Origin: Amycolatopsis saalfeldensis
GTDB lineage: Bacteria > Actinomycetota > Actinomycetes > Mycobacteriales > Pseudonocardiaceae
Length of the DNA: 64,000 nt
Direction of reading: 5' to 3'
Assembly: GCF_900110575.1 (NCBI RefSeq)
Contig: NZ_FOEF01000022.1
Coordinates: 115,726-179,725 of the forward strand
Under the pieces are notes generated by a model. The model made no database searches and was not told the DNA's origin. It saw only the letters and a list, made by a program, of their open reading frames with translations. Every line of letters begins with the position of its first letter. The stretch's first letter is position 1. Below, piece after piece: positions 44,181-52,100 of the stretch. The position numbers and the translations under genes are program-made.

Positions 44181-44420
44181 TTGAGCGAAAACGTCTACAA
44201 CCGGATCTCGGTGCTGCGCGCCGAGCGCGGGATCTCCCGCCGCCAGCTGGCCGACGCGCTGGGCGTGCACTACCAGACCATCGGCTACCTGGAGCGCGGC
44301 GAGTACAGCCCGAGCCTGCACCTGGCGCTGCGGATCGCGGAGTTCTTCGAGGTGGCGGTGGAGGTGCTGTTCTCCACCGCCCCGTTCCCCAGGATCGGCG
44401 ACCGCGAGCACACGGGCTGA
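44181..44420 (+). CDS. Small XRE family HTH regulator
   Basis: 79 residues that are almost entirely a Cro/C1 helix-turn-helix (RISVLRAERGISRRQLADAL, VHYQTIGYLERGEYSPS). It begins with TTG, 6 bp after the permease stop. No better start codon is in frame. Small XRE proteins of this kind often end ABC-2 operons and regulate them; the palindrome at 42348-42379 is a possible target. Confidence 0.82.
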   Translation: MSENVYNRISVLRAERGISRRQLADALGVHYQTIGYLERGEYSPSLHLALRIAEFFEVAVEVLFSTAPFPRIGDREHTG

Positions 44421-44442
44421 CCGGCGGGGTATCAAGGACGGT

Positions 44443-45066
44443 GTGATCGTCCCCGAACACCTGCGCGCCGCCGAGCTGCTGATCGACCACGTGCCGCCCG
44501 AGCACAACCGGTACAAGGCCGCCGGCGAGCCCGACGTGGTGAGCTGGGCCGAGCCGTGGCGCAACCACACGCAGTGCGCGTCGTTCCAGACCCAGGTGCT
44601 CAAGCAGGCCTACGACTGGGCCGACGACGAGTTCTTCACCGCGCACTTCCGCTCGGTCAGCCCGCCCTCTCGCACGTACTGGTGGGTGTTCAGCCGCCGC
44701 GCCGTGCCGCACTTCTCGCCGGTGCGCACGGTCGCGGAGCTGCGGGCGGGCGACCTGGTGGTGATCGACTACGGGCACCGGCGGCCGGTGAACACCGGGC
44801 ACATCGCGGCGGTCCGCGGCGAGCCGGTGGCGGACGGGACGGGCGCCTACCTGGTGCCGGTCGTCGACTGCACCGCCGATCCGCACGGCACCTCGGCGGA
44901 GTTCCCGGACAGCCGCGGCCCCGGCGGGCAGGGCGCCGGGCGCGGGCACATGGTGTTCCACGCCGACCCGGCCACCGGCGGTTTCCGCGGGTACTCGTGG
45001 AGCGTCACGGCCCGGCGCAGCCATCCCGTCGGGCAGCGGCCGATCGTCGCGGTCCGCGTGGTCTGA
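44443..45066 (+). CDS. Uncharacterised protein with NlpC/CHAP-like Cys-His pattern
   Basis: 207 residues, no signal peptide. Cys45 (NHTQCASFQTQVL) followed by GDLVVIDYGHRR and His120 (NTGHIAAV) recalls the Cys-His arrangement of NlpC/P60 and CHAP cysteine peptidases, including the glycine-aspartate hinge. I cannot assign a family with certainty. An aagga site lies just before the GTG. It is followed directly by the cobalamin riboswitch. Confidence 0.55.
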   Translation: MIVPEHLRAAELLIDHVPPEHNRYKAAGEPDVVSWAEPWRNHTQCASFQTQVLKQAYDWADDEFFTAHFRSVSPPSRTYWWVFSRRAVPHFSPVRTVAELRAGDLVVIDYGHRRPVNTGHIAAVRGEPVADGTGAYLVPVVDCTADPHGTSAEFPDSRGPGGQGAGRGHMVFHADPATGGFRGYSWSVTARRSHPVGQRPIVAVRVV

Positions 45067-45118
45067 CACGTCACCTTGACGGGCGCGCCCGCGCCCGGCG
45101 AGAGTGAGGGCGAACACG

Positions 45119-45218
45119 CGTCGGCAGGTGGAGGAACCCGGTGAGAGTCCGGGACGGTCCCGCCACTGTGACCCGGAGTGATCCGGGGAGCCAGGAACTC
45201 CCGCCGGCGCGACCGACG
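45119..45218 (+). ncRNA. Cobalamin (B12) riboswitch controlling cobN
   Basis: The class is identified by the conserved core: ggaacccggtgagagtccg at about 45131-45150, then gggacggtcccgccactgtg containing the B12 box (gccactg), then gagccaggaactc at 45188-45200. A P1 pairing CGTCGG (45119-45124) with CCGACG (45213-45218) closes the domain. A downstream hairpin, CGGGG (45222-45226) with CCCCG (45235-45239), abuts the ribosome binding site of cobN, so translation is probably shut down when adenosylcobalamin binds. It is the only copy I find in the window. Confidence 0.95.
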
Positions 45219-45252
45219 ACCCGGGGCGCGGACACCCCGAGTGAGGAACCCC

Positions 45253-48200
45253 GTGATCCTGCTGCTGTCCACTTCGGACACCGACCTGCTCAGCGCCCGG
45301 TCCGCCGAGGGCGAGTTCCGCCTGGCGAACCCGGCCCGCCTGGACCTCGCCGAGCTGCCGGGCCTGCTGGACGGCGCGGCGATCGTCGTGGTCCGGATCC
45401 TCGGCACCCCGCGCAGCTGGCAGGAGGGGCTGGACACCCTGCGCGCGTCCGGTTCGCACGTGGTCGTCCTCGGCGGCGAGCAGACGCCGGACGCGGAGCT
45501 GATGAAGCTCTCGACGGTGCCGTCGGGCATCGCCGCGGAGGCGCACGCATACCTCGCGCAAGGCGGGCCGGACAACCTCACCCAGCTGCACCGTTTCCTG
45601 TCCGACACCCTGCTGCTCACCGGCGACGGCTTCGAGCCGCCCGCCGTGCAGCCCGCGTGGGGTGTGCTGGAGCGGCCCGCGTCCTCGAACACCGGGCCGG
45701 TGATCGGGATCCTCTACTACCGCGCGCATCACCTGTCCGGGAACACCGCGTTCGTGCACGCGCTGGCCGACGCGATCGAGGCCGCGGGCGGGCGGGCGCT
45801 GCCGATCCACTGCGCGTCGCTGCGCACGCGCGAGCCGGAGATGATGGCCGAGCTGGGCCGGGCGGACGCGCTGCTGGTCACCGTGCTGGCCGCGGGCGGC
45901 ACCCGGCCGTCGGAAGCCGGCGCCGGTGGCGACGACGAGGCGTGGGACGTCGCCGAGATGGCCGGCCTGGACGTCCCGATCCTGCAGGCGCTCTGCCTGA
46001 CCAGCGACCGCGAGACCTGGTCGGCCAGTGACGAGGGCCTGACCCCGCTGGACGCCGGCAACCAGATGGCCGTGCCGGAATTCGACGGCCGGCTGATCAC
46101 GGTGCCGTTCTCCTTCAAGGAAATCGACGAAGACGGCCTGCCCCGCTACGTGCCCGACGCGGAGCGCGCGTCCCGCGTCGCCGGGATCGCGCTGGCCCAC
46201 GCGCGCCTGCGTCACACGCCTCCGCCGGAGCGCCGGATCGCGCTGATGCTCTCGGCGTACCCGACGAAGCACTCGCGCGTCGGCAACGCGGTCGGGCTGG
46301 ACACACCCGCGTCGGCGATCAAGCTGCTGCGGCAGATGCGCGACCGGGGTTACGACCTCGGCGCGGACGCGTTCCCGGGCGTCGATCCCACCGGTACGGA
46401 ACAGCCGGACGGCGACGCCCTGATCCACGCGCTGATCGCGGCCGGCGGCCAGGATCCCGAGTGGCTGACCGAAGAACAGCTGTCGGGCAACCCGATCCGC
46501 GTGCCGGCCGAGCGTTACCGCGAGTGGTTCGCGCGGCTGCCCTCGGAACTGCGCGAGGCGATGGAGGAGCACTGGGGCCCGGCGCCGGGGCAGCTGTATG
46601 TCGACACGTCGTCGAATCCCGAAGGCGACATCGTGCTGGCCTCGCTGCAGGCGGGCAACGTCGTGATCATGATCCAGCCGCCGCGCGGGTTCGGCGAGAA
46701 CCCGGTGGCGATCTACCACAACCCGGACCTGCCGCCGAGCCACCACTACCTCGCCGCGTACCGCTGGCTGGAGGAGGAGTTCGGCGCGCACGCCGTGGTG
46801 CACCTGGGCAAACACGGTTCGCTGGAATGGCTGCCGGGCAAGACGGCCGGGCTCTCGGCGGCCTGCGCGCCCGACGCCGTGCTGGGCAACCTGCCGCTGG
46901 TCTACCCGTTCCTGATCAACGACCCGGGCGAGGGCGCGCAGGCGAAACGCCGCGCGCACGCCACGATCGTCGACCACCTGATCCCGCCCATGGCGCGCGC
47001 CGAGTCCTACGGCGACCTCGCGCGGCTCGAACAGCTGATGGACGAGCACGCGAACATCGCCGCGATGGACCCGGCGAAGCTGCCCGCCGTGCGCGCGCAG
47101 ATCTGGACGCTGATCCAGGCGGCCAAGCTGGACCACGACCTCGGCATCGACGAACGCCCGCACGACGCGGAGTTCGACGACTTCCTGCTGCACATCGACG
47201 GCTGGCTGTGCGAGGTCAAGGACGCCCAGATCCGCGACGGCCTGCACATCCTGGGCGAGGCGCCGGTCGGCGAGGCGCGGGTGAACCTGGTGCTCGCCAT
47301 GCTGCGCGCCCAGCAGATGTGGGGCGGCAAGCAGGGCGCGGTGCCCGGTCTGCGCTCGGCCTTGGGGCTCAAGGAGAACTCCGACACGCCACTGTCCGAA
47401 GTGGACGCCATCGAGGCCACGGCGCGCGCGCTGGTCGAGGCGATGGAGACGCGTGCGTGGTCGCCTTCGGCCGTGCCGGCTGTGGTGCAGGACGTGCTGG
47501 GCAACCCGGACGAGCAGGTCGCGCACGTGCTGACGTTCGCGGCGACGGAGATCGTGCCGCGGCTCGCGGGCACCGACGCCGAGCTGGACGCCGTGCTGCA
47601 CGCCCTCGACGGCGGCTATATCCCGGCCGGCCCCAGCGGTTCGCCGTTGCGCGGGCTGGTGAACGTGCTGCCGACGGGACGGAACTTCTACACCGTCGAC
47701 CCGAAGGCCATCCCCAGCCGGCTGGCCTGGGAGACGGGCCAGGCGCTGGCCGACTCGCTGCTGCGGCGGTACCGCGAGGACAGTGTTTCCCACGAGTGGC
47801 CGCGTTCGGTCGGGCTCTCGGTGTGGGGCACGTCGGCGATGCGAACGTCGGGCGACGACGCCGCGGAAGTGCTGGCGCTGCTGGGCGTGCAGCCGATCTG
47901 GGACGAAGCGTCACGGCGGGTCACCGGCATCGAGGCGATCCCGCTGGCGGAGCTGGGCCGCCCGCGCATCGACGTCACGGTGCGAATCAGCGGCTTCTTT
48001 CGCGACGCGTTCCCGCACGTGATCACGCTGATGGACGACGCCGTGCGCCTGGTCGCCGGCCTGGACGAGCCGCTCTCGGAGAACTTCGTCCGCGCGCACG
48101 TCACGGCGGATCTGGCCGCACACGGCGATTCCCGCCGCGCGACGACCCGGATCTTCGGCTCGAAGCCCGGCGCGTACGGCGCGGGCCTGCTCCCCCTGAT

Positions 48201-48864
48201 GGACTCCGGCAACTGGCGAGACGACAAGGACTTGGCCGAGGTGTACGCGGTCTGGGGCGGCTTCGCGTACGGCCGGGACCTCGACGGCCGACCGGCGCGC
48301 GAGGACATGGAGCAGTCGTACAAGCGCATCGTCGTCGCCGCGAAGAACACCGACACGCGCGAACACGACATCGCCGACTCCGACGACTACTTCCAGTACC
48401 ACGGCGGCATGATCGCCACCGTTCGCGCGCTGACGGGCACGGCGCCCGCGTCGTACGTCGGCGACTCGACCACTCCGGACGCCGTCCGCACCCGCACCCT
48501 CGGCGAGGAGACGGCGCGGGTCTTCCGCGCCCGCGTCGTCAACCCGCGCTGGCTGTCGGCCATGCGCAAGCACGGCTACAAGGGCGCTTTCGAACTCGCT
48601 GCGACTGTCGACTACCTCTTCGGCTTCGACGCCACCGCCGGCGTGGTGGGCGACTGGATGTACGAGAAGCTGTCGGAGTCCTACGTCCTGGACGAGGTCA
48701 ACCAGGACTTCCTCCGCCAAGCCAACCCCTGGGCCCTGCGCGGCATCATCGAGCGCCTCACCGAAGCCGCCGACCGGGGCCTGTGGTCCGAACCGGACCC
48801 GGACCTGCTGGCCCAGCTCCGCGACGTCTACCTGACCCTGGAAGGCGATCTGGAAAGCGAGTGA
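45253..48864 (+). CDS. cobN: Cobaltochelatase subunit CobN
   Basis: 1203 residues. The large ATP-dependent subunit that inserts cobalt into hydrogenobyrinic acid a,c-diamide. Signature segments include VVHLGKHGSLEWLPGKTAG, LSAYPTKHSRVGNAVGLDTP, and the C-terminal YFQYHGGMIATVRALTG. The GTG follows gtgagg by a few bases and lies just after the riboswitch. Its AAA/VWA partner is most likely the fused protein encoded at 29470. It stands alone, separate from the other cob genes, with nested hairpins after the stop codon. Confidence 0.97.
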   Translation: MILLLSTSDTDLLSARSAEGEFRLANPARLDLAELPGLLDGAAIVVVRILGTPRSWQEGLDTLRASGSHVVVLGGEQTPDAELMKLSTVPSGIAAEAHAYLAQGGPDNLTQLHRFLSDTLLLTGDGFEPPAVQPAWGVLERPASSNTGPVIGILYYRAHHLSGNTAFVHALADAIEAAGGRALPIHCASLRTREPEMMAELGRADALLVTVLAAGGTRPSEAGAGGDDEAWDVAEMAGLDVPILQALCLTSDRETWSASDEGLTPLDAGNQMAVPEFDGRLITVPFSFKEIDEDGLPRYVPDAERASRVAGIALAHARLRHTPPPERRIALMLSAYPTKHSRVGNAVGLDTPASAIKLLRQMRDRGYDLGADAFPGVDPTGTEQPDGDALIHALIAAGGQDPEWLTEEQLSGNPIRVPAERYREWFARLPSELREAMEEHWGPAPGQLYVDTSSNPEGDIVLASLQAGNVVIMIQPPRGFGENPVAIYHNPDLPPSHHYLAAYRWLEEEFGAHAVVHLGKHGSLEWLPGKTAGLSAACAPDAVLGNLPLVYPFLINDPGEGAQAKRRAHATIVDHLIPPMARAESYGDLARLEQLMDEHANIAAMDPAKLPAVRAQIWTLIQAAKLDHDLGIDERPHDAEFDDFLLHIDGWLCEVKDAQIRDGLHILGEAPVGEARVNLVLAMLRAQQMWGGKQGAVPGLRSALGLKENSDTPLSEVDAIEATARALVEAMETRAWSPSAVPAVVQDVLGNPDEQVAHVLTFAATEIVPRLAGTDAELDAVLHALDGGYIPAGPSGSPLRGLVNVLPTGRNFYTVDPKAIPSRLAWETGQALADSLLRRYREDSVSHEWPRSVGLSVWGTSAMRTSGDDAAEVLALLGVQPIWDEASRRVTGIEAIPLAELGRPRIDVTVRISGFFRDAFPHVITLMDDAVRLVAGLDEPLSENFVRAHVTADLAAHGDSRRATTRIFGSKPGAYGAGLLPLMDSGNWRDDKDLAEVYAVWGGFAYGRDLDGRPAREDMEQSYKRIVVAAKNTDTREHDIADSDDYFQYHGGMIATVRALTGTAPASYVGDSTTPDAVRTRTLGEETARVFRARVVNPRWLSAMRKHGYKGAFELAATVDYLFGFDATAGVVGDWMYEKLSESYVLDEVNQDFLRQANPWALRGIIERLTEAADRGLWSEPDPDLLAQLRDVYLTLEGDLESE

Positions 48865-48911
48865 CCGGTTCCCGCCGCTGGACCACCGGCGGTAGTGGTC
48901 CGGAAACCGGT
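48864..48911 (+). terminator. Nested hairpins after cobN
   Basis: ACCGGTT (48864-48870) pairs with AACCGGT (48905-48911) outside a perfect 7-bp hairpin, GGACCAC (48880-48886) with GTGGTCC (48895-48901). There is no T run. Probably a U-less terminator. Confidence 0.55.
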
Positions 48912-48997
48912 TGGGCCGCCAGGGTGAACACGACGTCACCAATCCCGGCATATCGCCCGTAGCCGCCCTACGGACGTCGGAAGGTCCACCCCGCGCC

Positions 48998-49026
48998 TTG
49001 ACTTCGTAATGGTCTAGTCCAATGCT
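48998..49026 (+). promoter_or_regulatory. Chitinase promoter with DasR-like operator
   Basis: TTGACT (48998-49003) and AATGCT (49021-49026), 17 bp apart, flank the palindrome AATGGTCTAGTCCAAT (49008-49023). This fits the dre element of the GntR regulator DasR (roughly ACTGGTCTAGACCAGT), which represses chitin and N-acetylglucosamine genes in actinomycetes. The site overlaps the promoter, as expected for a repressor. Confidence 0.75.
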
Positions 49027-49059
49027 GTAGCGCACCTCGCCTCGACAGTTGGAGGACAG

Positions 49060-50274
49060 ATGCGACGAAGCAGACTGGCCGCCGTCGGGATCGCCGCCGC
49101 CACCGTGCTCGGGGCTGCCGCGACCTTGGCCGCGACCGCCGACGCCCAGCCGGACGCCGCGGCCGCCCCCGCCGCGCTCGGGAACAACTGGTACGCGTCG
49201 GCCCCGTATCTCATGCCCCAGAGCAACAACCCGCCCGACCCGGTCACCGTGATGAACGCGACCGGGCAGAAGGCGTTCCAGCTGGCCTTCATCCTCGCGC
49301 CGAACGGCGGCGGCTGCTCGCCCACCTGGGACGGCACGTCCGCGGTGTCCTCGGACACTGCCGTGGCCGGCGTGATCAGCAAGATCCGCGGCGCCGGCGG
49401 CGACGTGTCGGTGTCCGTCGGCGGTTACGGCGGCACCAAGCTCGGCCAGACCTGCGGCTCCGTCGCCGCGACGGCCGACGCGTACCAGCAGGTGATCACC
49501 AAGTACGGCCTCAAGGCGATCGACTTCGACCTCGAAGAGCCCGAGTACGAAAACACCGCCGCGATCGCGAACGAGCTGGGCGCCGCGAAGACGTTGCAGG
49601 CCAACAACCCGGACCTGTTCGTCTCGGTGACCATGCCGGGCACGGCGGCCGGCACGGGCTGGTTCGGCACGCAACTGCTCGACCAGGCCAAGTCGATCGG
49701 CTTCTCCCCCAACAACTTCTCCATCATGCCCTTCGACGGCGGCTTCAACGGCGGCTCGTCGCAGGTCTCCGCGCTGGAGGCGTTCCACGGCCTGCTCGTG
49801 AGCCACATGGGCTGGGACAGCGCCACCGCGTACTCGCACGAGGGCTTCTCCGGCATGAACGGCAAGTCCGACGCCGCGGAGATCTTCAACCTCTCCGACT
49901 TCCAGACGGTGTACGACTACGCGACCAGCCACAAACTCGGCCGCTTCACGTTCTGGTCGGTCAACCGCGACCGCGCCTGCGTGGGCACCACCGACAACGG
50001 CGTCTGCTCGAACGTCCAGCAGAACGACTGGGACTTCACGAAGTTCACCACCCAGTTCGCCGGCGCCACCCCGCCGCAAACGGGCCCGCCGACCAGCCCG
50101 CCCACCAGCCCCGGCACCTGCGCCGCCGCGGAATGGTCGAAGACGCAGGTCTACACGGGCGGCAACACCGTCTCGCACAACGGCCACAAGTGGACCGCCA
50201 AGTGGTGGACCCAAGGCGAGGAACCCGGCACCACCGGCCCAGACGGCGTCTGGTCCGACAACGGCACCTGCTGA
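49060..50274 (+). CDS. Secreted GH18 chitinase with C-terminal chitin-binding module
   Basis: 404 residues. A Sec signal peptide (MRRSRLAAVGIAAATVLG, cleaved near ATADA) is followed by a glycoside hydrolase family 18 barrel, whose active-site strand KAIDFDLEEPE keeps D155, D157 and the acid E159; the first Asp of the usual DxxDxDxE is Lys152. A Pro/Thr linker (about 338-349) leads to a CBM5/12 chitin-binding module with WSKTQVYTGGNTVSHNG and KWWTQGEEPG. The ATG follows ggagga. Upstream is a DasR-like site, so expression probably responds to N-acetylglucosamine. Confidence 0.93.
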   Translation: MRRSRLAAVGIAAATVLGAAATLAATADAQPDAAAAPAALGNNWYASAPYLMPQSNNPPDPVTVMNATGQKAFQLAFILAPNGGGCSPTWDGTSAVSSDTAVAGVISKIRGAGGDVSVSVGGYGGTKLGQTCGSVAATADAYQQVITKYGLKAIDFDLEEPEYENTAAIANELGAAKTLQANNPDLFVSVTMPGTAAGTGWFGTQLLDQAKSIGFSPNNFSIMPFDGGFNGGSSQVSALEAFHGLLVSHMGWDSATAYSHEGFSGMNGKSDAAEIFNLSDFQTVYDYATSHKLGRFTFWSVNRDRACVGTTDNGVCSNVQQNDWDFTKFTTQFAGATPPQTGPPTSPPTSPGTCAAAEWSKTQVYTGGNTVSHNGHKWTAKWWTQGEEPGTTGPDGVWSDNGTC

Positions 50275-50287
50275 CCCTCGAGCCCCA

Positions 50288-50323
50288 CGAACGCCGGGTG
50301 GCCCCCGACCCACCCGGCGTTCG
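50288..50323 (+). terminator. Hairpin terminator after the chitinase gene
   Basis: A perfect 14-bp stem, CGAACGCCGGGTGG (50288-50301) with its complement at 50310-50323, and an 8-nt loop. Its right arm resembles the first unit of the tandem array that follows. Confidence 0.7.
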
Positions 50324-50785
50324 CCCCGCCCGTCCCACGTCCGCCTCGTCCCACCCGACGTCCGCGCCCCCGACCCGCTCCACCTTCGTCTCGTCCCGAC
50401 CCACCCGGCGTTCACGCCCCGCCCGACCCGCCACACCCTTCGCTTCGTCCCGACCCACCCGACGTCCGCGCCCCGCCCGACCCCGCTCCACCTTCGCTTC
50501 GTCCCGGCCCACCCGACGTCCGCCTCGCCCGGTGCTCGACCCGTCCCGCGTTCGCCCTCTCCCGGCTTCAGCCCACCCCGCGCCCGACGTCTGGTCTGCC
50601 CCCGCGTTCGCCTTGTCCCGACTTCGGCCCACCGCGCCCGACCTCCGGTCTGCCCCCGGTTTCGCCCTGTCCCGACTTCGGCCCACCGCGCCCGACCTCC
50701 GGTCTGCCCCCCCCGGTTTCGCCCTGTCCCGACTTCGGCCCACCGCGCCCGACCTCCGGTCTGCACCAGTGTTCGCCCTGTCCGT
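50306..50785. repeat. GC-rich 54-bp tandem repeat array downstream of the chitinase gene
   Basis: Two related sub-arrays with a 54-bp period. In the first, tcgtcccgac-type units start at 50391, 50445 and 50499, with a shortened unit at 50346. In the second, gtcccgacttcgg units start at 50615, 50669 and 50726 (one unit is 57 bp), and a partial unit begins at 50780. The plus strand is strongly C- and T-rich. Because 54 is divisible by three, every frame shows an 18-residue repeat, but codon choice does not look like a gene. Confidence 0.85.
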
Positions 50786-50969
50786 CCGGCTTATCCCACG
50801 TCCGGCTGTCTGGCCCAGGCCCCACGGCGGGATCCCCGCGGCGGCTCTGCCTTCGACTCCCGCCCCGCACTTCCCGGGCAGCGACTCCCAGTCCACAGCC
50901 GCGTCGGCTCAACCCAGCGCAGCCAAGCAACCGGCGACCACAAAAGTGTTTCGCAGCAACGGAATCGGG
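50786..50969. other. Remainder of the chitinase-deaminase gap, nothing recognised
   Basis: With the repeat array this completes a roughly 700-bp gene-free gap between two converging genes. No further repeat, RNA gene or frame is convincing here. Confidence 0.5.
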
Positions 50970-52076
50970 TCAGGGACGGACGCCGGGCAGGTGTGTGTTG
51001 GCGCGGCGGACGTCCGCGGCGAGCGCAGGGACCTCGATCACCTGGCGGCCGGCAGCCGTCAGCTGCTCGACTCCCTCGGCCTCGACGAAGAGTGACGGTT
51101 CGCGCCACGCCATGACCACTCGCGGGATCGCCGTCGCGAGGATCAGCTGGGTGCAGCTGCGCGGGTGTGACGCGCGGGCGCTGCACGGCTCGAGCGAGCT
51201 GTACATCGTCGCGGTCGCGAGGCGGGGATCGTCCGGGGAAAGCTTCGCGAGCGCGGCCTCTTCGGCGTGGTTGCGCGGATCGCCCTCGCCGGAATGCCCG
51301 GTGGCCAGCACGGTGCCGTCGGGGGCGGCGATCACCGCGCCCACGCGGAACGTCGAGCTGGGCGGGCACTCGTCCGCGAGCGCGATCGCCTGGCGCAGCC
51401 GCAGCACGTCGAGCGCCGAGGGCTCGGCGGCCACGCGGTAGTGCAGCACCGCGACGTCGCCCAGCTGCCGCACTTCCGACAGTCGCAGCGGCCGCGGGAC
51501 GGCGCCGGTTCCCAGGAACCGCGGCGCGCGCGGGTCGCCGACGGTGATCGGCGCGATGGCGAGCCGCAGCTCGTCGGCCAGGCCCGCGGCGAGGAACTGC
51601 GTGTGCACGGCGCCGCCGCCCTCGACGAGCAGCCGCCGGACGCCGCGCGCCCCGAGGTCGTCGAGGATCCGCCCCAGCTCGGGCGGCGTGCCGGCGTCGA
51701 CAAGCGTCGCGAGGTCACGCAGCTCGTCAGCGACCATCGGCGGCGCGTAAACGAGCTTCGTCGTGTCACCGGCGGTGAAGAAGCGCGAGGCCGGGTCGAG
51801 CTTGCCGCTGGTGGTCACGGTCACCTTGATCGGCTGCTCCGGCCGCCCCGCGGCAAGCCGCTCGCGGCGCAGCTCGGCCGAGCGGACGAGCAGGCGCGGG
51901 TTGTCGGCCCGGACGGTGCCCGCGCCGACGAGAATCGCGTCGGACTCGGCGCGCAACCGGTCGACCTCGGCGAAATCGTCCTCATTGGACAACAACAGCC
52001 GGGTGCTGCTCGCGTCGTCGAGATAGCCGTCCAGCGACTGGGCGGCCGAGAGCACGACGTGGGGCCGGGCGGTCAT
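50970..52076 (-). CDS. Reductase-deaminase fusion, RibD-like with reversed domain order
   Basis: 368 residues. Residues 1-215 are a RibD C-terminal/dihydrofolate-reductase-like domain (HVVLSAAQSLDGYL, DAILVGAGTVRADNPRL, LLVEGGGAVHTQFL). Residues from about 220 are a cytidine/deoxycytidylate deaminase domain with the zinc site HAEEAAL and EPCSARASHPRSC. RibD of riboflavin synthesis has the deaminase first, so the order here is inverted. It lies 24 bp after the ProA-like gene on the same strand. No other riboflavin gene is near. It may be a true RibD equivalent or act on another pyrimidine or pteridine-like substrate. Confidence 0.85.
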   Translation of the reverse strand: MTARPHVVLSAAQSLDGYLDDASSTRLLLSNEDDFAEVDRLRAESDAILVGAGTVRADNPRLLVRSAELRRERLAAGRPEQPIKVTVTTSGKLDPASRFFTAGDTTKLVYAPPMVADELRDLATLVDAGTPPELGRILDDLGARGVRRLLVEGGGAVHTQFLAAGLADELRLAIAPITVGDPRAPRFLGTGAVPRPLRLSEVRQLGDVAVLHYRVAAEPSALDVLRLRQAIALADECPPSSTFRVGAVIAAPDGTVLATGHSGEGDPRNHAEEAALAKLSPDDPRLATATMYSSLEPCSARASHPRSCTQLILATAIPRVVMAWREPSLFVEAEGVEQLTAAGRQVIEVPALAADVRRANTHLPGVRP

Positions 52077-52100
52077 CGAGGCTCAGCGTTCATGCCGGGC

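Noticed and set aside
43906..47793. A 1295-codon open frame antisense to the permease, HTH, NlpC-like and cobN genes
   Set aside because: It crosses several solid genes and the riboswitch on the opposite strand and has no protein-like motifs.
50306..50785. CRISPR array
   Set aside because: Units are directly adjacent and similar throughout, without unique spacers, and no cas genes are near.
50133..51095. Open frames over the 54-bp array with 18-residue repeats, on both strands
   Set aside because: Repeats appear in all frames because 54 is divisible by three; there is no ribosome site or signal sequence, and neighbouring genes overlap them.
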